64,000 bases of DNA from Deinococcus metalli (GTDB lineage: Bacteria; Deinococcota; Deinococci; Deinococcales; Deinococcaceae): positions 248,001-312,000 of the forward strand of contig NZ_JACHFK010000006.1 in assembly GCF_014201805.1 (NCBI RefSeq), in the 5' to 3' direction. How positions within the stretch are numbered: position 1 is the first letter of the stretch; the number at the start of each line of letters is the position of its first letter. Shown here piece after piece: positions 24,156 to 36,124 of this stretch. A program made the position numbers and the translations under genes. Under the pieces are notes generated by a model that made no database searches, had not been told where the DNA came from, and saw only the letters and a list, made by a program, of their open reading frames with translations.

Positions 24156-27014
24156 TCAGCGGCGGAGGAGCAGCGCGGCCGGGAAGTCCTCCAGCACCTT
24201 GGCGAGCGGCACCTTGCCGCTGCGGACGCGCAGCCGCTCGCCGGTCAGGGCGTTCACGTACGTGCCGGGGCCGGGCAGGGTCAGCTGCCGCGTGCCCCAC
24301 GCCTCGCCCAGCGCCCACGGCGTGCGCTCCCGCGTGAGGGTCAGGGTCAGGCGCGGCGCGACCGTCACGGCCACCTGCCCGGCGTGCTCGCGCGCAAAGG
24401 CCAGCACGTATTTCCCGGCGTCGATGGCGCGGTAGGTGCCGTGCGCGAACAGCTCCGGGTGGTCTGCCCGTGCCCGCAGGGCCGCCCATGTGATCATGGT
24501 CTTGATCTCGCCGGTGGCATAGCGCTCCAGCAGTGCGCGGGCCACGCCCAGGTCGTGCCGGCGTTCCAGGCGGGCCACGCGTCGCGACAGCGTGGCGTAG
24601 TCCACCGGGCGGCGGTTGTCCGGGTCGACCAGACTCTGGTTCCAGCCCTCACTGCCCTGGTACGTGTCGGGCACGCCGGGCGCGCTCAGGCGCACCAGGG
24701 CCGCGCTGACGCTGTTCTGCGCGCCATACGGGCTGATGCGGTCATGCAGCTCGCGCAGCCGCGCCATGAACGCGGCGTCGGCCAGCAGCGCGGGCACGAA
24801 GGCCTCCAGCACCGCCTCGTAGTCCTCCTGGGGCGACGCCCACGACGTGCGGAGTTTGGCCTCGCGCGCCGCCTTGACCATGTACGCCGCCATGCGGGGA
24901 GCGAAGTCGTCCGGCAACGCGCCGCCCTCCGCGTCCAGAGGGTACGCGCCCAGCACGGTCTGGAGCAGCACGTACTTGTCCAGCGCGCTGGGCGCGCGGC
25001 CCAGTTCCTGATCCTGCGACAGCGCCAGCAGCAGCGGCGCGCTGGCGTTCAGGAAGACCCCCCACGCCTGCGGGATCTCGCTCAGCACGCTGATGCGCGC
25101 TCGGGTGTCCTCGCCGCGCTTGGTGTCGTGCGTGCTGGAGGCGAGCATGGCGTGCGGCCAGCGCTCGGCCCGCTGCCGAGCCATGGCGTGGAAGGTGCGC
25201 GGCGGCGTGCCGAACAGCGCCGGGTCGCCGCCCACCTCGTTCAGCGACAGCAGCCGGCCGTAGCGGTAGAACGCCGTGTCCTCCGCGCCCTTGGCAGTCA
25301 CGGGGCCGGTGAGCTGCTGGAACTTCAGGGCGAAGTCCGCGTCGTTCGCCCGCACCCGGCCGTCCGGCGAGTCGAGCGTCAGGACGCCCTCCAGAAAGCC
25401 GAACACGCTGGGATCGAGCGGCTGGCCCTCGCGCAGGTTGTGGGCGCGAGCGTCGCGCACGGCGTGGGCGATCTTGGCGTTGTCGCCGCTCTCGCGCTGC
25501 CCGTCCGAGCGGATGTAGGTGCGGTACACCGGGAACGACGCGATCACCTCGCGGACGGCGCCGCGCAGCGTGCTCAGCGTGAAGTCCCGCGACCCCAGGT
25601 CGGCCTCGGCCAGCGACTCCAGGTGTTCGGTCAGGACATTGACCTCGCCCGGCAGGCTCACGCGCTGGATCAGGTGCTTGCCGCGGTACAGGTGCTCGCC
25701 GTAGCTGAGGCGGTCGCCGGTGAAGCGCCGGTAGATGGCGCTCAGGTCGTCCTCGTTGGCGCCGTCCACGAACACGCCGCCCAGCTGCGCCAGGAAGTCG
25801 TAGCCGGTCGTGCCGTGGATCGCCCAGGATTCCGGCAGGGTCTCGCCGGGCTCCAGGATCTTCTCAGCGACCACGTACACCGGCAGCTCGGGGCCGCCGG
25901 GCACGCCCAGCGCCGCCGCCGCGCCCTCCTGCAGGGCCCGGAAGTAGCCGGCCGGGTCGTACAGGCCGTCGGTGTGGTCGAGCCGCACGCCCTGGAGCAC
26001 ACCGTCCCGCAGCAGCGCGAACAGCGTCCTGTGCGCCCACTCGAACACCCGCCAGTCCTCCATGCGCAGCGCCGCGAGGTCGTTGATGTCGAAGAAGCGC
26101 CGGTAGTTGATCTCCTCGGACGCGACCTTCCAGAACGCCAGGCGGTAGTTCTGCTCGGAGATCAGCGCGTCCAGCCGCAGGGGATCGGCGTTCGTCTCGG
26201 CAATCGTGGCGTCCAGCGCGTCGCGCATGGGCCTGGAGGCGTCCAGCAGTGCGCCCAGGCGGCGCGTCATGACCTCCATCTCCTGGGCGCGTTCCTCGCG
26301 GTCGTCGTCGGTCAGGTCGCGCGCGGTCGAGCGCGGCAGGTTCGCCACACTGCGCGCGATGCTCGCCAGTTCCGCCCGCGTGAGGTCCGCCGTGCGCGCC
26401 GGCAGCTTCTCGCTGGCCCCGGTGAGCAGTCCCGCCAGCGACTTCGGTGAGATCGGCAGCCGGCGTTCCCAGTAGCGCAGCGTGAACACCGGGCCGTCGC
26501 GCTCCAGCACGAGTTCATGGCGCTCCAACACGCGGCCGTACTGATCTCCCAGCAGCGGCAGCAGCACCTTGCCGTCCAGCGCGCGTTTCAGCGGGCGCCA
26601 CGAGATGTCGAAGAAATGCGCGTAGCGGCTGGCCTGCCCGTGGGTCAGGACATCCTCCCAGTACGGGTTGTGGCCGCCCTGGATGCCCATGTGGTTCGGC
26701 ACGAAGTCCACGATCAGGCCCAGGCCCAGCTCGCGCGCCCGTGCGGACAGGCGTTTGAGGCCGCCCATGCCGCCCAGTTCCGGATTCACCTGCGAGTGGT
26801 CCGTGACGTCGTAGCCGTGGGTGCTGCCCGGCGTGCTCGTCCAGATGGGCGACAGGTACACGTCGGTCACGCCCAGGCGCTTGAGGTACGGCAACACGCG
26901 CCGCGCCGCCGCGAAGTCGAAGTCCCGGTGCAGTTGCAGCCGGTACGTGCTGCCCGGCAGGTGCGCCGTGGGCATGACCGGCGCGTCCGGCGGGGTGGGG
27001 GAGGGCGCGCTCAC
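24156..27014 (-). CDS. treY: Malto-oligosyltrehalose synthase
   Basis: 952 aa, the size of TreY. It turns the reducing-end alpha-1,4 bond of a maltodextrin into an alpha,alpha-1,1 bond, leaving a trehalosyl end. GH13 motifs are [16 protein letters not shown] at the start, [22 protein letters not shown] with the nucleophile Asp, and [12 protein letters not shown] with the acid/base Glu; [22 protein letters not shown] is specific to TreY. GTG 27014 overlaps the treZ stop by 4 bp. It is last in the glgX-treZ-treY operon; trehalose made here probably supports desiccation and osmotic tolerance. Confidence 0.95.
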   Translation of the reverse strand: MSAPSPTPPDAPVMPTAHLPGSTYRLQLHRDFDFAAARRVLPYLKRLGVTDVYLSPIWTSTPGSTHGYDVTDHSQVNPELGGMGGLKRLSARARELGLGLIVDFVPNHMGIQGGHNPYWEDVLTHGQASRYAHFFDISWRPLKRALDGKVLLPLLGDQYGRVLERHELVLERDGPVFTLRYWERRLPISPKSLAGLLTGASEKLPARTADLTRAELASIARSVANLPRSTARDLTDDDREERAQEMEVMTRRLGALLDASRPMRDALDATIAETNADPLRLDALISEQNYRLAFWKVASEEINYRRFFDINDLAALRMEDWRVFEWAHRTLFALLRDGVLQGVRLDHTDGLYDPAGYFRALQEGAAAALGVPGGPELPVYVVAEKILEPGETLPESWAIHGTTGYDFLAQLGGVFVDGANEDDLSAIYRRFTGDRLSYGEHLYRGKHLIQRVSLPGEVNVLTEHLESLAEADLGSRDFTLSTLRGAVREVIASFPVYRTYIRSDGQRESGDNAKIAHAVRDARAHNLREGQPLDPSVFGFLEGVLTLDSPDGRVRANDADFALKFQQLTGPVTAKGAEDTAFYRYGRLLSLNEVGGDPALFGTPPRTFHAMARQRAERWPHAMLASSTHDTKRGEDTRARISVLSEIPQAWGVFLNASAPLLLALSQDQELGRAPSALDKYVLLQTVLGAYPLDAEGGALPDDFAPRMAAYMVKAAREAKLRTSWASPQEDYEAVLEAFVPALLADAAFMARLRELHDRISPYGAQNSVSAALVRLSAPGVPDTYQGSEGWNQSLVDPDNRRPVDYATLSRRVARLERRHDLGVARALLERYATGEIKTMITWAALRARADHPELFAHGTYRAIDAGKYVLAFAREHAGQVAVTVAPRLTLTLTRERTPWALGEAWGTRQLTLPGPGTYVNALTGERLRVRSGKVPLAKVLEDFPAALLLRR

Positions 27015-28822
27015 GGCGTCCCCCCCTGGAACAGCGCCGCCTCGCCCGGCCCGAGCGTGCCGGGGCGCGGCAGCGCGTCCGTCACGCCGACCTCGCTGTG
27101 CAGCATGACCTGCGCGGGCAGGTCGAGCTTCAGGGCGTCCAGCGCGGCGTCCTCCTGCCCAAGGTTCCACACCAGCAGGCGCTCGCCGGCGTCCGTGCGG
27201 GTGCGGACCCACAGCACGTCCAGCACGTTCCCGGCGTGCAGGTTCGTGCGCGACCGCTGGGACAGCACCGGGTCGTCCCGGCGCAGGTGGGCCAGCGTGC
27301 GGTACAGCGCCAGCGTGCGCGCGTGGTCGCCGCGCTCCAGCTCGGTCCAGTCGAGTTTCGAGGCCAGGAAGGAGTCCTCGGCCTGCGGGTCCGGCACGCT
27401 CGCGCCGGCGAAGCCACTGAAGTACGCGAATTCTTTCTTGCGGCCCTCGCTGACCATGCGTCCCAGCTCGCCGTGGTGGTCGCTGAAGAACAAAAAGGGC
27501 GTGTCTGCCGCCCATTCCTGGCCCTGGAACAGCAGCGGCGTCATGGGCAGGGTCATCAGCAGCGTGGCCGCGCCGCGGTACTCCTGCGGCGTCACGTCCG
27601 GGTGGTGGTGCAGGCGGTCGCCGACCGCGCGGTTGCCGATCTGGTCGTGGTTCTGGATGCAGTACACCAGGCTGGGCGCCTCCACCAGGTCGGCGGGCTT
27701 GCCGCGCTGGTGACGCTCGCCGGTCACGTTCCAGAACTGGCCCTCGTACTTCCAGCCGCGCCGGATGACCTGCGCGAGTTCGGCCGCGCCGCCCTCGAAG
27801 CCCCGGTAGTAACCCTCGTGCTCGCGGGTCAGGGTGACGCGCACCTCGTGGTGGAAGTCGTCCGCCCAGATGCCGTCCAGGCCGTACTCGGTGAGCAGCA
27901 TGGGATCGTTGCGGTGGTCCTCGGCCAGCAGCAGGTGGGTTCCGCCCAGCTGGTGCACGTCCTGCGCGAGCTCTCCCAGGATGTGCAGTTCGCTATCGTC
28001 CTGCATGGCGGGCGTGGCGTCCAGGCGCAGGCCGTCGAACCCGTAGTCGCGCAGCCACATGCGGGCGCTGCCGGTGATCAGGCGGCGCATGTGCGGCTCG
28101 GCGTAGTCCAGGCCCTCGCCCCACGCCGACTGGAAGCGGTCGGTGAAGTACGCCGGCGAGTACGACTTCAGGTAGTTCCCGTCCGGTCCGAAGTGGTTGT
28201 ACACCACGTCCAGGAACACGCCCAGGCCCAGGCCGTGCGCGGCGTCCACGAAGGCCATCAGGTCCTCCGGGCGGCCGTAGGGCGCAAAGGGCGCGTACAG
28301 GGCCACGCCGTCGTAGCCCCAGCCGCGCTGGCCGGGGAAGGCCGCGACGGGCATGAGCTGCACCGCCGTCACGCCCAGGTCCTTGAGGTACGGTAGCTTG
28401 TCCTGGGCGGCGCGGTACGTGCCCTCGGCCGTGAAGGTGCCCACGTGCAGTTCGTAGAACACGCACTCCGACAGCGGCAGGCCGCGCCAGCCGGTGGTCT
28501 GCCACGTGTAGGCGTCGGGGTCGATCACCTCGGCCTCGCCGTGTACGCCGTCGGGCAGGAACCGCGCGTAGGGATCGGGCCGGTCCACGCCGTCCAGCAT
28601 GAAGATGTAGCGCGCGCCGGCGCCTACGGGCAGGACCACCTCGAAGGTGCCGTGACCCAGGGCGTTCATGGGGTACACAGTGCCGTCCACGCGGACATGG
28701 GCCAAGGTGGTCGTGGTGGACCACAGGCGGAAGCGGGTGCCGGCGCCGCCCGGCAGCAGGTGGGCGCCCAGGCGCGTCGCGGAGCGGTCCGGGGAACGGT
28801 TCAGGTGGGACAGTGGCGTCAT
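27011..28822 (-). CDS. treZ: Malto-oligosyltrehalose trehalohydrolase
   Basis: 603 aa. It releases trehalose from the trehalosyl end made by TreY. It has an N-terminal beta-sandwich ([19 protein letters not shown]), then the GH13 barrel with [28 protein letters not shown] (nucleophile), [11 protein letters not shown] (acid/base) and [15 protein letters not shown]. The ATG is decided by GGAGG 6 nt upstream. It sits 85 bp after glgX and is translationally coupled to treY (GTGA overlap). Confidence 0.95.
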   Translation of the reverse strand: MTPLSHLNRSPDRSATRLGAHLLPGGAGTRFRLWSTTTTLAHVRVDGTVYPMNALGHGTFEVVLPVGAGARYIFMLDGVDRPDPYARFLPDGVHGEAEVIDPDAYTWQTTGWRGLPLSECVFYELHVGTFTAEGTYRAAQDKLPYLKDLGVTAVQLMPVAAFPGQRGWGYDGVALYAPFAPYGRPEDLMAFVDAAHGLGLGVFLDVVYNHFGPDGNYLKSYSPAYFTDRFQSAWGEGLDYAEPHMRRLITGSARMWLRDYGFDGLRLDATPAMQDDSELHILGELAQDVHQLGGTHLLLAEDHRNDPMLLTEYGLDGIWADDFHHEVRVTLTREHEGYYRGFEGGAAELAQVIRRGWKYEGQFWNVTGERHQRGKPADLVEAPSLVYCIQNHDQIGNRAVGDRLHHHPDVTPQEYRGAATLLMTLPMTPLLFQGQEWAADTPFLFFSDHHGELGRMVSEGRKKEFAYFSGFAGASVPDPQAEDSFLASKLDWTELERGDHARTLALYRTLAHLRRDDPVLSQRSRTNLHAGNVLDVLWVRTRTDAGERLLVWNLGQEDAALDALKLDLPAQVMLHSEVGVTDALPRPGTLGPGEAALFQGGTP

Positions 28823-28907
28823 GTCGCCTCCTTTGGAAACTCAAGCGGAGCGGGGCGGCACCGTGAGGCCGCCCCGCCCAACCCGTGTGGAGTGAGGGGC
28901 GGCGCCG

Positions 28908-31043
28908 TCAGCTGCGGCGGCAGCGGTAGAGCTTCACGGAGCGGGCCTTGAGGGTGGTTTCCTCGTTGGCGCTTTCCACGCCGTGTGCGGTGTCGTCCGA
29001 GGTGTCGAGCAGCAGTTCCCACTCGTTGCAGTCCGCCAGGTCCGGCAGCACGAACGGCAGGTCGATGTGGGTGGCCGAGAGCAGCAGCAGCAGGTGGTCG
29101 TCGTGCACCGGTTCGCCGTTGGCGTCCACATCGTCCAGGCCGTCGCCGTCGAAGAACAGGCCCATAGACTGGGTCTGGGGATTGTTCCAGTCCTCGTCGC
29201 CCATCTCGCTCCCGTCGAAGCGCAGCCACACCAGGTCGCGCACGTTCTCGCCGCGGATGGTGCGGCCACTGAAGAACTTGCGTCGGTGCAGGCCCGGGTG
29301 CGCCTTGCGCAGGCGGATCACCTTCTTGGTGAACGCCAGCAGGTCCTCGTCCAGGCTTGACCAGTCGTACCAACTGATCTCGTTGTCCTGACAGTACGCG
29401 TTGTTGTTTCCGCCCTGGGTGCGGCCGAACTCGTCGCCGCCCAGCAGCATGGGGGTGCCCTGCCCGAGCAGCAGGGTCGCCAGGAAGTTGCGGATCTGCC
29501 GCTGGCGCAGCGCGTTGATCTCGGGGTCCTCGGTCTCGCCCTCGACGCCACAGTTCCACGTGATGTTGTGGTTGTGGCCGTCGTTGTTGCCTTCCTGGTT
29601 CGCCTCGTTGTGTTTCTGCTCGTAGGTCACGGTGTCGCGCAGCGTGAAGCCGTCGTGCGCGGTGACGAAGTTGATGCTCGCGTACGGCTTGCGGCCGTCG
29701 CGCTGGTACAGGTCGCTGCTGCCGGTCAGGCGGTAGCCGATCTCGCTGGCAAGCCCGCCGTCACCCTTCCAGAACGCGCGCATGTCGTCGCGGTAGATGC
29801 CGTTCCACTCGGCCCAGTTCACGGGGAAGTTGCCCACCTGGTAGCCGCCCTCACCGACGTCCCACGGCTCGGCAATCAGTTTCACCTGCGAGATGATCGG
29901 GTCCTGGTGGATGATCGTGAAGAAGCCCGACAGCTGATCGACCTCGTGCAGGCCGCGCGCGAGTGTGCTGGCGAGGTCGAAGCGGAAGCCGTCCACGTGC
30001 ATGTCCGTGACCCAGTACCGCAGCGAGTCCATGATCAGCTGCAGCGTCTGCGGATGGCGCACGTTCAGCGAGTTGCCGGTGCCGGTGTAATCGAAGTAGA
30101 AGCGGGGGTTGTCGGCCACCAGGCGGTAATACGTGGGGTTGTCGATGCCCTTGAAGGACATGGTCGGCCCCATGTTGTTGCCCTCGGCGGTATGGTTGTA
30201 CACCACGTCGAGGATCACCTCGATGCCCGACTGGTGCAGGGCGCGCACCATCTCCTTGAACTCGTTCACCGCGCCCGCCGGGTTGCCCCGGCGCGCCTCG
30301 GCCGAGTAGCGCACGTCCGGCGCGAAGAAGTTCAGGGTCGAGTAGCCCCAGTAGTTGGTCAGGCCCTTGTCGAGCAGGAAGGGATCGTCCACGTGCTGGT
30401 GCACCGGCATCAGCTCGATGCTGGTGATGCCCAGTTCGCGCAGGTAGAACAGGATCGGCTCGCAGGCAATCCCGGCGTAGGTGCCGCGCAGCTCGTCGGG
30501 CACGAGCGGGTGCGTCATGGTCAGGCCCTTAACGTGCGTCTCGTAGATCACGGACTGGTGGAAGGGCACGTTCGGGCGGCGGTCGCCCCGCCAGTCGAAG
30601 CCCGGATCGACCACGATGCCCAGTGGCGTGCCGCGCTGCTCCTTGCGGGCCTTGACCAGGTCGTCCTTGCCGGCCACGTAGCCGAACACGCCCTTGTCGA
30701 ACTCCTCAGTGCCGTCCAGGGCCTTGGCGTAGGGGTCGAGCAGCACGACCTTGGGGTTGAAGCGCAGGCCCTTTTTCGGGGCGTACTCACCGTACACCCG
30801 GTAGCCGTAGCGCTGGCCGGGGCCAATCTCCGGCAGGTAGCCGTGCCACACGAAGGCGGTCTGCTCGGTCAGGCGGTGGCGGGTCTCACGGCCCTCGGCG
30901 TCGAACAGGCACAGTTCCACACCGGCGGCATTCTCGGAGTACAGCGCAAAATTCGTTCCCTGCCCGTCCCACGTCGCGCCCAGCGGATACGGCGAGCCGG
31001 GGCGGATGCGGGTGGCAGTCTGGGGTCGTTCGATGGTCGTCAT
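28908..31043 (-). CDS. glgX: Glycogen debranching enzyme GlgX
   Basis: 711 aa. It cuts alpha-1,6 branches of glycogen or limit dextrin, giving linear maltodextrins for TreY/TreZ. The N-terminal CBM48-like domain ([19 protein letters not shown]) precedes the GH13 barrel: [29 protein letters not shown] with the catalytic Asp, and [17 protein letters not shown] with the Glu. [14 protein letters not shown] completes the active site. Its ribosome site is GAGGAGAG 5-6 nt before the ATG. First gene of the trehalose operon; its leader holds a large inverted repeat (31083-31155). Confidence 0.95.
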   Translation of the reverse strand: MTTIERPQTATRIRPGSPYPLGATWDGQGTNFALYSENAAGVELCLFDAEGRETRHRLTEQTAFVWHGYLPEIGPGQRYGYRVYGEYAPKKGLRFNPKVVLLDPYAKALDGTEEFDKGVFGYVAGKDDLVKARKEQRGTPLGIVVDPGFDWRGDRRPNVPFHQSVIYETHVKGLTMTHPLVPDELRGTYAGIACEPILFYLRELGITSIELMPVHQHVDDPFLLDKGLTNYWGYSTLNFFAPDVRYSAEARRGNPAGAVNEFKEMVRALHQSGIEVILDVVYNHTAEGNNMGPTMSFKGIDNPTYYRLVADNPRFYFDYTGTGNSLNVRHPQTLQLIMDSLRYWVTDMHVDGFRFDLASTLARGLHEVDQLSGFFTIIHQDPIISQVKLIAEPWDVGEGGYQVGNFPVNWAEWNGIYRDDMRAFWKGDGGLASEIGYRLTGSSDLYQRDGRKPYASINFVTAHDGFTLRDTVTYEQKHNEANQEGNNDGHNHNITWNCGVEGETEDPEINALRQRQIRNFLATLLLGQGTPMLLGGDEFGRTQGGNNNAYCQDNEISWYDWSSLDEDLLAFTKKVIRLRKAHPGLHRRKFFSGRTIRGENVRDLVWLRFDGSEMGDEDWNNPQTQSMGLFFDGDGLDDVDANGEPVHDDHLLLLLSATHIDLPFVLPDLADCNEWELLLDTSDDTAHGVESANEETTLKARSVKLYRCRRS

Positions 31044-31082
31044 GAGGGACTCTCCTCAGGGGCATGGTGGGCCCTGTTCATG

Positions 31083-31155
31083 GGTGGTCTGGCAGCGGGG
31101 CCGCGCACCGGTCATACCGGGCTGACCCCACTTGCGGGAACGCTACCAGACCACC
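31083..31155 (-). promoter_or_regulatory. Inverted repeat in the control region of glgX-treZ-treY
   Basis: Outer arms 31083-31097 and 31141-31155 match at 14 of 15 positions (GGTGGTCTGG-CAGCG / complement); an inner hairpin CCGGT-CAT-ACCGG sits at 31108-31120. A possible -10 TAGCGT (31145 to 31140) is inside the upstream arm; another candidate promoter, TTAGCT-17 nt-CATGCT (31193 to 31165), would place the entire structure in the 5' leader. Either a DNA operator pair or an RNA switch. Confidence 0.55.
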
Positions 31156-31222
31156 TCCGCCCGAAGCATGGAACCGGATACACGATCAGCTAAAGTATTA
31201 ACGCCACGTGAGATGTTCCGGT

Positions 31223-32032
31223 TCAGAACTCGAGGCGGCCACGCGGACCGTCCAGGAACGCCAGTTTTTCCGGCGTCCACAGCTCGTAGGTGTACATCGG
31301 GTACTGCCGCTTGAAGCGCCCCACGCGGTCCCACACCTCGCGCGACTCGAAGGGCACCACCAGGATCAGCCGGATCACGCTGTCCTCGGCGTCGTAGATG
31401 TAGAAGTCGAAATGGAAGGTCTGCTCATGGCCGCGGTCCGTGAACAGTGGGAACGAGAACGGCCGGTAGCGCCACGCCTTGCGCTTCTCACTCAGCACCC
31501 GCGCCGCCACGCGCTTCAGGGCGCTGTCCGCGAAGGTCAGCCGCTCGCCGTCGCGGTCCACGAACACCGCGTCGGGTGCGGGCGCGTCCAGCACCACCCG
31601 CTTGAGTTCCGGGAGGGCCTTGCGCACCTTCGGCGGCGCGCGGCGCTCCCCGACCGCTCCGGCCTTCGCGCCCTGGGGCGCGCGGGCGCCCGGCGTCCGG
31701 CCCTCGGTCTTCGCCCCGCCTTTCAGGCTCCCGGTGCCGCGCGCGGGGCGGGCACCGGTCGGGTTGCCCTCGCCCGCCGCGCGTTCCCCGGGCTTGCGCC
31801 GCGCCGGGTTGGTCGCGCCGGTCCGGCCCCCCGAAGCGGCCGGGCGGCGACCACCACTGCCGGCGCCGGAGCGTCCTGCGGTGCCCTGCGGCGCCGCCGC
31901 GCCGCGGGACTCGCCGCTCTGGGCTGCTCGTTCCCGCGCCGGCCGCACGGTGTCACGCGTGACGCCTCCGCGCCCCTGGGCGGTGTTCTTCTTCGGGCCT
32001 CGCCCCTTGGTTCCCTTTCTTGGCCCCGTCAT
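31223..32032 (-). CDS. Protein with long basic disordered N-terminus and conserved C-terminal domain
   Basis: 269 aa. Residues 1 to about 135 are low complexity, almost only Gly, Ala, Arg, Pro, Lys, Thr and Ser (for example [17 protein letters not shown]), hence basic and disordered, of a type that binds nucleic acid. The C-terminal ~130 residues form a compact domain: [59 protein letters not shown] and [14 protein letters not shown]. The order of a basic helix, F-x-F-D-F strand and hydrophobic strand recalls PD-(D/E)XK endonuclease-like folds, but the catalytic Lys is not seen. ATG is 7 nt after -10 TACACT (32045 to 32040). Function unknown. Confidence 0.65.
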   Translation of the reverse strand: MTGPRKGTKGRGPKKNTAQGRGGVTRDTVRPARERAAQSGESRGAAAPQGTAGRSGAGSGGRRPAASGGRTGATNPARRKPGERAAGEGNPTGARPARGTGSLKGGAKTEGRTPGARAPQGAKAGAVGERRAPPKVRKALPELKRVVLDAPAPDAVFVDRDGERLTFADSALKRVAARVLSEKRKAWRYRPFSFPLFTDRGHEQTFHFDFYIYDAEDSVIRLILVVPFESREVWDRVGRFKRQYPMYTYELWTPEKLAFLDGPRGRLEF

Positions 32033-32070
32033 GAGCCGCAGTGTACCGGGCAGCGCGTTCCGGCACAGGA

Positions 32071-32102
32071 ACGCCGCGCTCCGCTAAGTCGGAGCGCGGC
32101 GT
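32071..32102 (-). terminator. 13-bp terminator hairpin after the substrate-binding protein gene
   Basis: ACGCCGCGCTCCG (32071-32083) pairs perfectly with 32090-32102 around CTAAGT, 12 bp after the stop of the minus-strand gene at 32114. An overlapping smaller hairpin (GCGTTCC at 32055-32061 with 32068-32074) is mutually exclusive with it. Confidence 0.65.
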
Positions 32103-32113
32103 AGGAACCGGAC

Positions 32114-33088
32114 TTACTTGGCGAGGCTGCGGATCACGCTGAGGTCCACGAACTTGCTCAGGTCCGGCACGTCCCGCGCGAAGCCCGCCTCCTTGTTCAG
32201 CTGCGCGTACTCGCCCAGGGTGGTGAGGTTGATGTCCCACGTGACCTTGGTGCGCGCCAGGGCCTTGAACAGCTCGGCGGTGTTCGGGCGCTTGCCGGTG
32301 AACGCCGCGATCTGATCCGCGATGGCCTTCTGCGCGCCCGCGTTGCTGCTCTGGATGAAGGAGATGGACGCGAGGTGCCCCCTGAGCAGGCCCCTGACCG
32401 TGTCGGAGTTCGCGGCGGCGTACTTCGTGTTCACCGTCAGCACGGTGGTCGTGTAGTTCCCGCCGGCCCAGATCGCCTTCTCGTTGGCGACGAGCTTCGC
32501 GCCCTGCGTTTCCAGCACGGCGCCCCACGGCTCCTGCACCAGCGCGGCGTCCACCTGCTTGGCGGCGAAGGCGGCGGGCATGTTCGCCGGGTCGATGGGC
32601 ACGATGGTGACGGTACCGTTCTCGTCGCTGGCTTTCAGGCCGTTCTCGTGCAGCAGGTGGCGCAGGCTGATGTCCTGCGTGCTGCCGCGCGTGGGCACCG
32701 CGACCTTCTTGCCGCCCAGCGCCTTGATGGTCCGGATGCCGCTGTCTCCGCGCGCGACCAGCACCGCGCCCGCGTTCGCCGCGCCGGCGATCACCTGGAT
32801 GGGCACGCCGCGCATGAAGGCGTTCATGGCCGGACCGGGGCCGACATACGCCGCGTCGATGGCGCCCGCCGCGAAGGCCTCGTTGATCTGGCTGCCGTTG
32901 GCAAATTCACGCACGACCAGCTTCACGCCGTCCGGCAGGTTCTTCTGGATCAGGCCGCGCTGCACGCCGACCAGCCCGGCCGCGTGCGTGACGTTCGGGA
33001 ACACGCCCAGGCGCAGCTCCTTCGCCTGCTGCGCGCCGGCACCGGTGATCAGGGAAAGGGTCAGAAGAGAAAGAAGGACTCGCTGCAT
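32114..33088 (-). CDS. ABC transporter substrate-binding protein (nitrate/sulfonate/taurine type)
   Basis: 324 aa with a signal peptide ([19 protein letters not shown]), no lipobox. The fold is that of SsuA/NrtA/Tau[69 protein letters not shown]. Ligands in this class are sulfonates, nitrate, taurine or thiamine precursors; which one is unclear. No permease or ATPase gene is next to it, so it is an orphan in this window. ATG 33088 lies 7 nt after -10 TATGCT (33101 to 33096, minus strand), leaderless. Confidence 0.85.
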   Translation of the reverse strand: MQRVLLSLLTLSLITGAGAQQAKELRLGVFPNVTHAAGLVGVQRGLIQKNLPDGVKLVVREFANGSQINEAFAAGAIDAAYVGPGPAMNAFMRGVPIQVIAGAANAGAVLVARGDSGIRTIKALGGKKVAVPTRGSTQDISLRHLLHENGLKASDENGTVTIVPIDPANMPAAFAAKQVDAALVQEPWGAVLETQGAKLVANEKAIWAGGNYTTTVLTVNTKYAAANSDTVRGLLRGHLASISFIQSSNAGAQKAIADQIAAFTGKRPNTAELFKALARTKVTWDINLTTLGEYAQLNKEAGFARDVPDLSKFVDLSVIRSLAK

Positions 33089-33176
33089 GCGGCGAAGCAT
33101 AGCAGAGCAGTTGAGCAAAGTTGTCAACTTGTTCAGGGGTCGGGGACGGGGAGCGCCCGCACCCGCGCCGCCTGGC

Positions 33177-33677
33177 TCACGCACCATTCGACAGAAGCCG
33201 GCGCAGGAGCCGCAGTTGCCCCACGTGGTAGGCAGTGTGGTCCGCGACCAGCAGGAACTCGCGCAGCCACGTCTGCCCGCCGGCCCCCTCGCCGTTGGGC
33301 ACCACCGCCAGCAGGTCGGTCGCCGGATCGTCCAGCAGGGCAAGCAGCGCGGCCAGGTCCGCCCGGAAGGCGACCACCTGCGCGTCCCACTCCTGCGCGG
33401 CCCCGGCTGGGTCGTGCGGCCAGTATGCTGCGGGCCACGCCGCGTGCTCGTAACTGGCGTCCCGGACGAAGTTCAGGATGTCCCGCTGCGTGAAGCGCAG
33501 GTGCCACAGGATCTCCGCCGCCGAGTACGGCAGATCATGCACGCGCTCGCCGGCCCGGCCGACGGGGAACCTGTCCAGCACGTCGTCCAGCGTCTCGTGC
33601 GCGTTGGCCCGGGTCAGCAGCGCGCGGACGTGGGCGCGCAGGGCGGCGTCGGCCTCGGGGGTGACTCCGGTGGTCAT
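33177..33677 (-). CDS. DinB family protein
   Basis: 166 aa. This is a typical soluble DinB helical bundle: [22 protein letters not shown] carries the first metal His, and [21 protein letters not shown] the other two (H-x3-H). Family members bind nickel, zinc or iron and some use bacillithiol or mycothiol; in Deinococcus many are present without known substrates. A longer frame exists, but the ATG at 33677 lies 5 nt behind -10 TACAGT (33688 to 33683, minus strand). Confidence 0.88.
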   Translation of the reverse strand: MTTGVTPEADAALRAHVRALLTRANAHETLDDVLDRFPVGRAGERVHDLPYSAAEILWHLRFTQRDILNFVRDASYEHAAWPAAYWPHDPAGAAQEWDAQVVAFRADLAALLALLDDPATDLLAVVPNGEGAGGQTWLREFLLVADHTAYHVGQLRLLRRLLSNGA

Positions 33678-33737
33678 GCCCGACTGTAGACCGTGGCGTG
33701 GGCCCGTCACCAGCGGGTCAAGCGGCGGTCACGGCCC

Positions 33738-33796
33738 GGCGCCTCCGGTGTCCACAGAGGCGGGAGCCGGGACCCCACCGCCTCGCCGGAGGTGCC
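33738..33796 (+). ncRNA. Long nested hairpin that would hide a ribosome-binding site
   Basis: Outer stem 33738-33748 with 33786-33796 (11 bp, one G-U) and inner stem 33757-33763 with 33778-33784 (7 bp, GAGGCGG) stack with only a small internal loop. The 3' outer arm contains GGAGG (33788-33792), just before the ATG at 33800. It lies in the 367-bp gap between dinB-like and proS. Whether it is transcribed is unknown: the nearest plus-strand -10-like sequence is TAGACC at about 33687. Confidence 0.4.
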
Positions 33797-33799
33797 GTC

Positions 33800-33973
33800 A
33801 TGGTCAGGAGTGTCGGGTTCATGCTGCTGTGCGTGATGTTCGCGGGTGCGTACGCCACGGCCCGCGTCAGGTTCGCGCGGATGGGCCGATTCGCAGCCGT
33901 CGCTGCGGCAGGGCGTGGTCGTCGGGGCGGGCAGGGCCGTGGAGCGGGTGCCGCCCGTCAGCGCCACGTGTGA
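33800..33973 (+). CDS. Possible 57-codon small protein
   Basis: Starts ATG 33800 with GGAGG 7 nt upstream. It encodes a hydrophobic N-terminal helix (GFMLLCVMFAGAYA) and an Arg/Gly-rich tail (GRGRRGGQGRGAGAARQR). About 13 of 57 codons end in A or T, more than in the neighbouring genes, so coding is doubtful. If real it is a small membrane or exported basic peptide whose translation would be limited by the hairpin at 33738-33796. Confidence 0.3.
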   Translation: MVRSVGFMLLCVMFAGAYATARVRFARMGRFAAVAAAGRGRRGGQGRGAGAARQRHV

Positions 33974-33988
33974 AGCGCGGCGCTCTGT

Positions 33989-34024
33989 CCGGACAGGAGA
34001 CAACCCGCGTCACCTCCTGTCCGG
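33989..34024. terminator. Hairpin between proS and the small ORF
   Basis: CCGGACAGGAG (33989-33999) pairs perfectly with 34014-34024 around a 14-nt loop. The left arm overlaps a 12-bp palindrome CTGTCCGGACAG (33985-33996). It stands 20 bp after the proS stop and may terminate both strands. Confidence 0.55.
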
Positions 34025-34044
34025 CGCCCGGTCGCGGGCTGCCC

Positions 34045-35535
<1,491 letters not shown>

Positions 35536-35646
35536 CGCCCGCCATGATACCGGGACGCGGCGAATGACGGGTCGCTCAAGGTCTGGTAACGCTGGCCTGA
35601 ACCCGGCCGTCATCTGATCACCACGCGCGGCGCACACACTGCACGC

Positions 35647-35913
<267 letters not shown>

Positions 35914-36082
35914 CCTGGCGGGTATCTGCACAGGGCGCGCTCCACCCAATCCGGGTGGGGCGTATTCGCTGTGGGCGTCCCGGCCGGAGCCGGCTCTCTG
36001 GCAGCCGTCACGGTTTGCTGAGTCTTCGTGAAGGTGGGGCTCAGCGGGAGCTGACCCGCCGGCTCTACGATGGGCCGGACAG

Positions 36083-36094
36083 TTTGACATCAAA
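36083..36094 (+). promoter_or_regulatory. TTTGA-CA-TCAAA palindrome before the alpha/beta hydrolase gene
   Basis: A 5-2-5 inverted repeat lying about 12 bp downstream of a -10-like TACGAT (36066-36071) and 18 bp before the ribosome site AGGAGG (36112-36117). The position suits a repressor of MarR or TetR size. A promoter reading with TTGACA (36084-36089) as -35 finds no -10 at the right distance. Confidence 0.4.
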
Positions 36095-36124
36095 GTGTCC
36101 CTTGCGAACCCAGGAGGTTCACCC

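Noticed and set aside
23355..26450. 1031-codon plus-strand frame opposite treY and the BI-1 gene
   Set aside because: Antisense to clear enzymes; His/Arg/Gln-rich shadow with no domain.
36084..36089. TTGACA as a consensus -35
   Set aside because: No acceptable -10 at 16-18 bp; the bases are better explained as half of the TTTGA/TCAAA palindrome.
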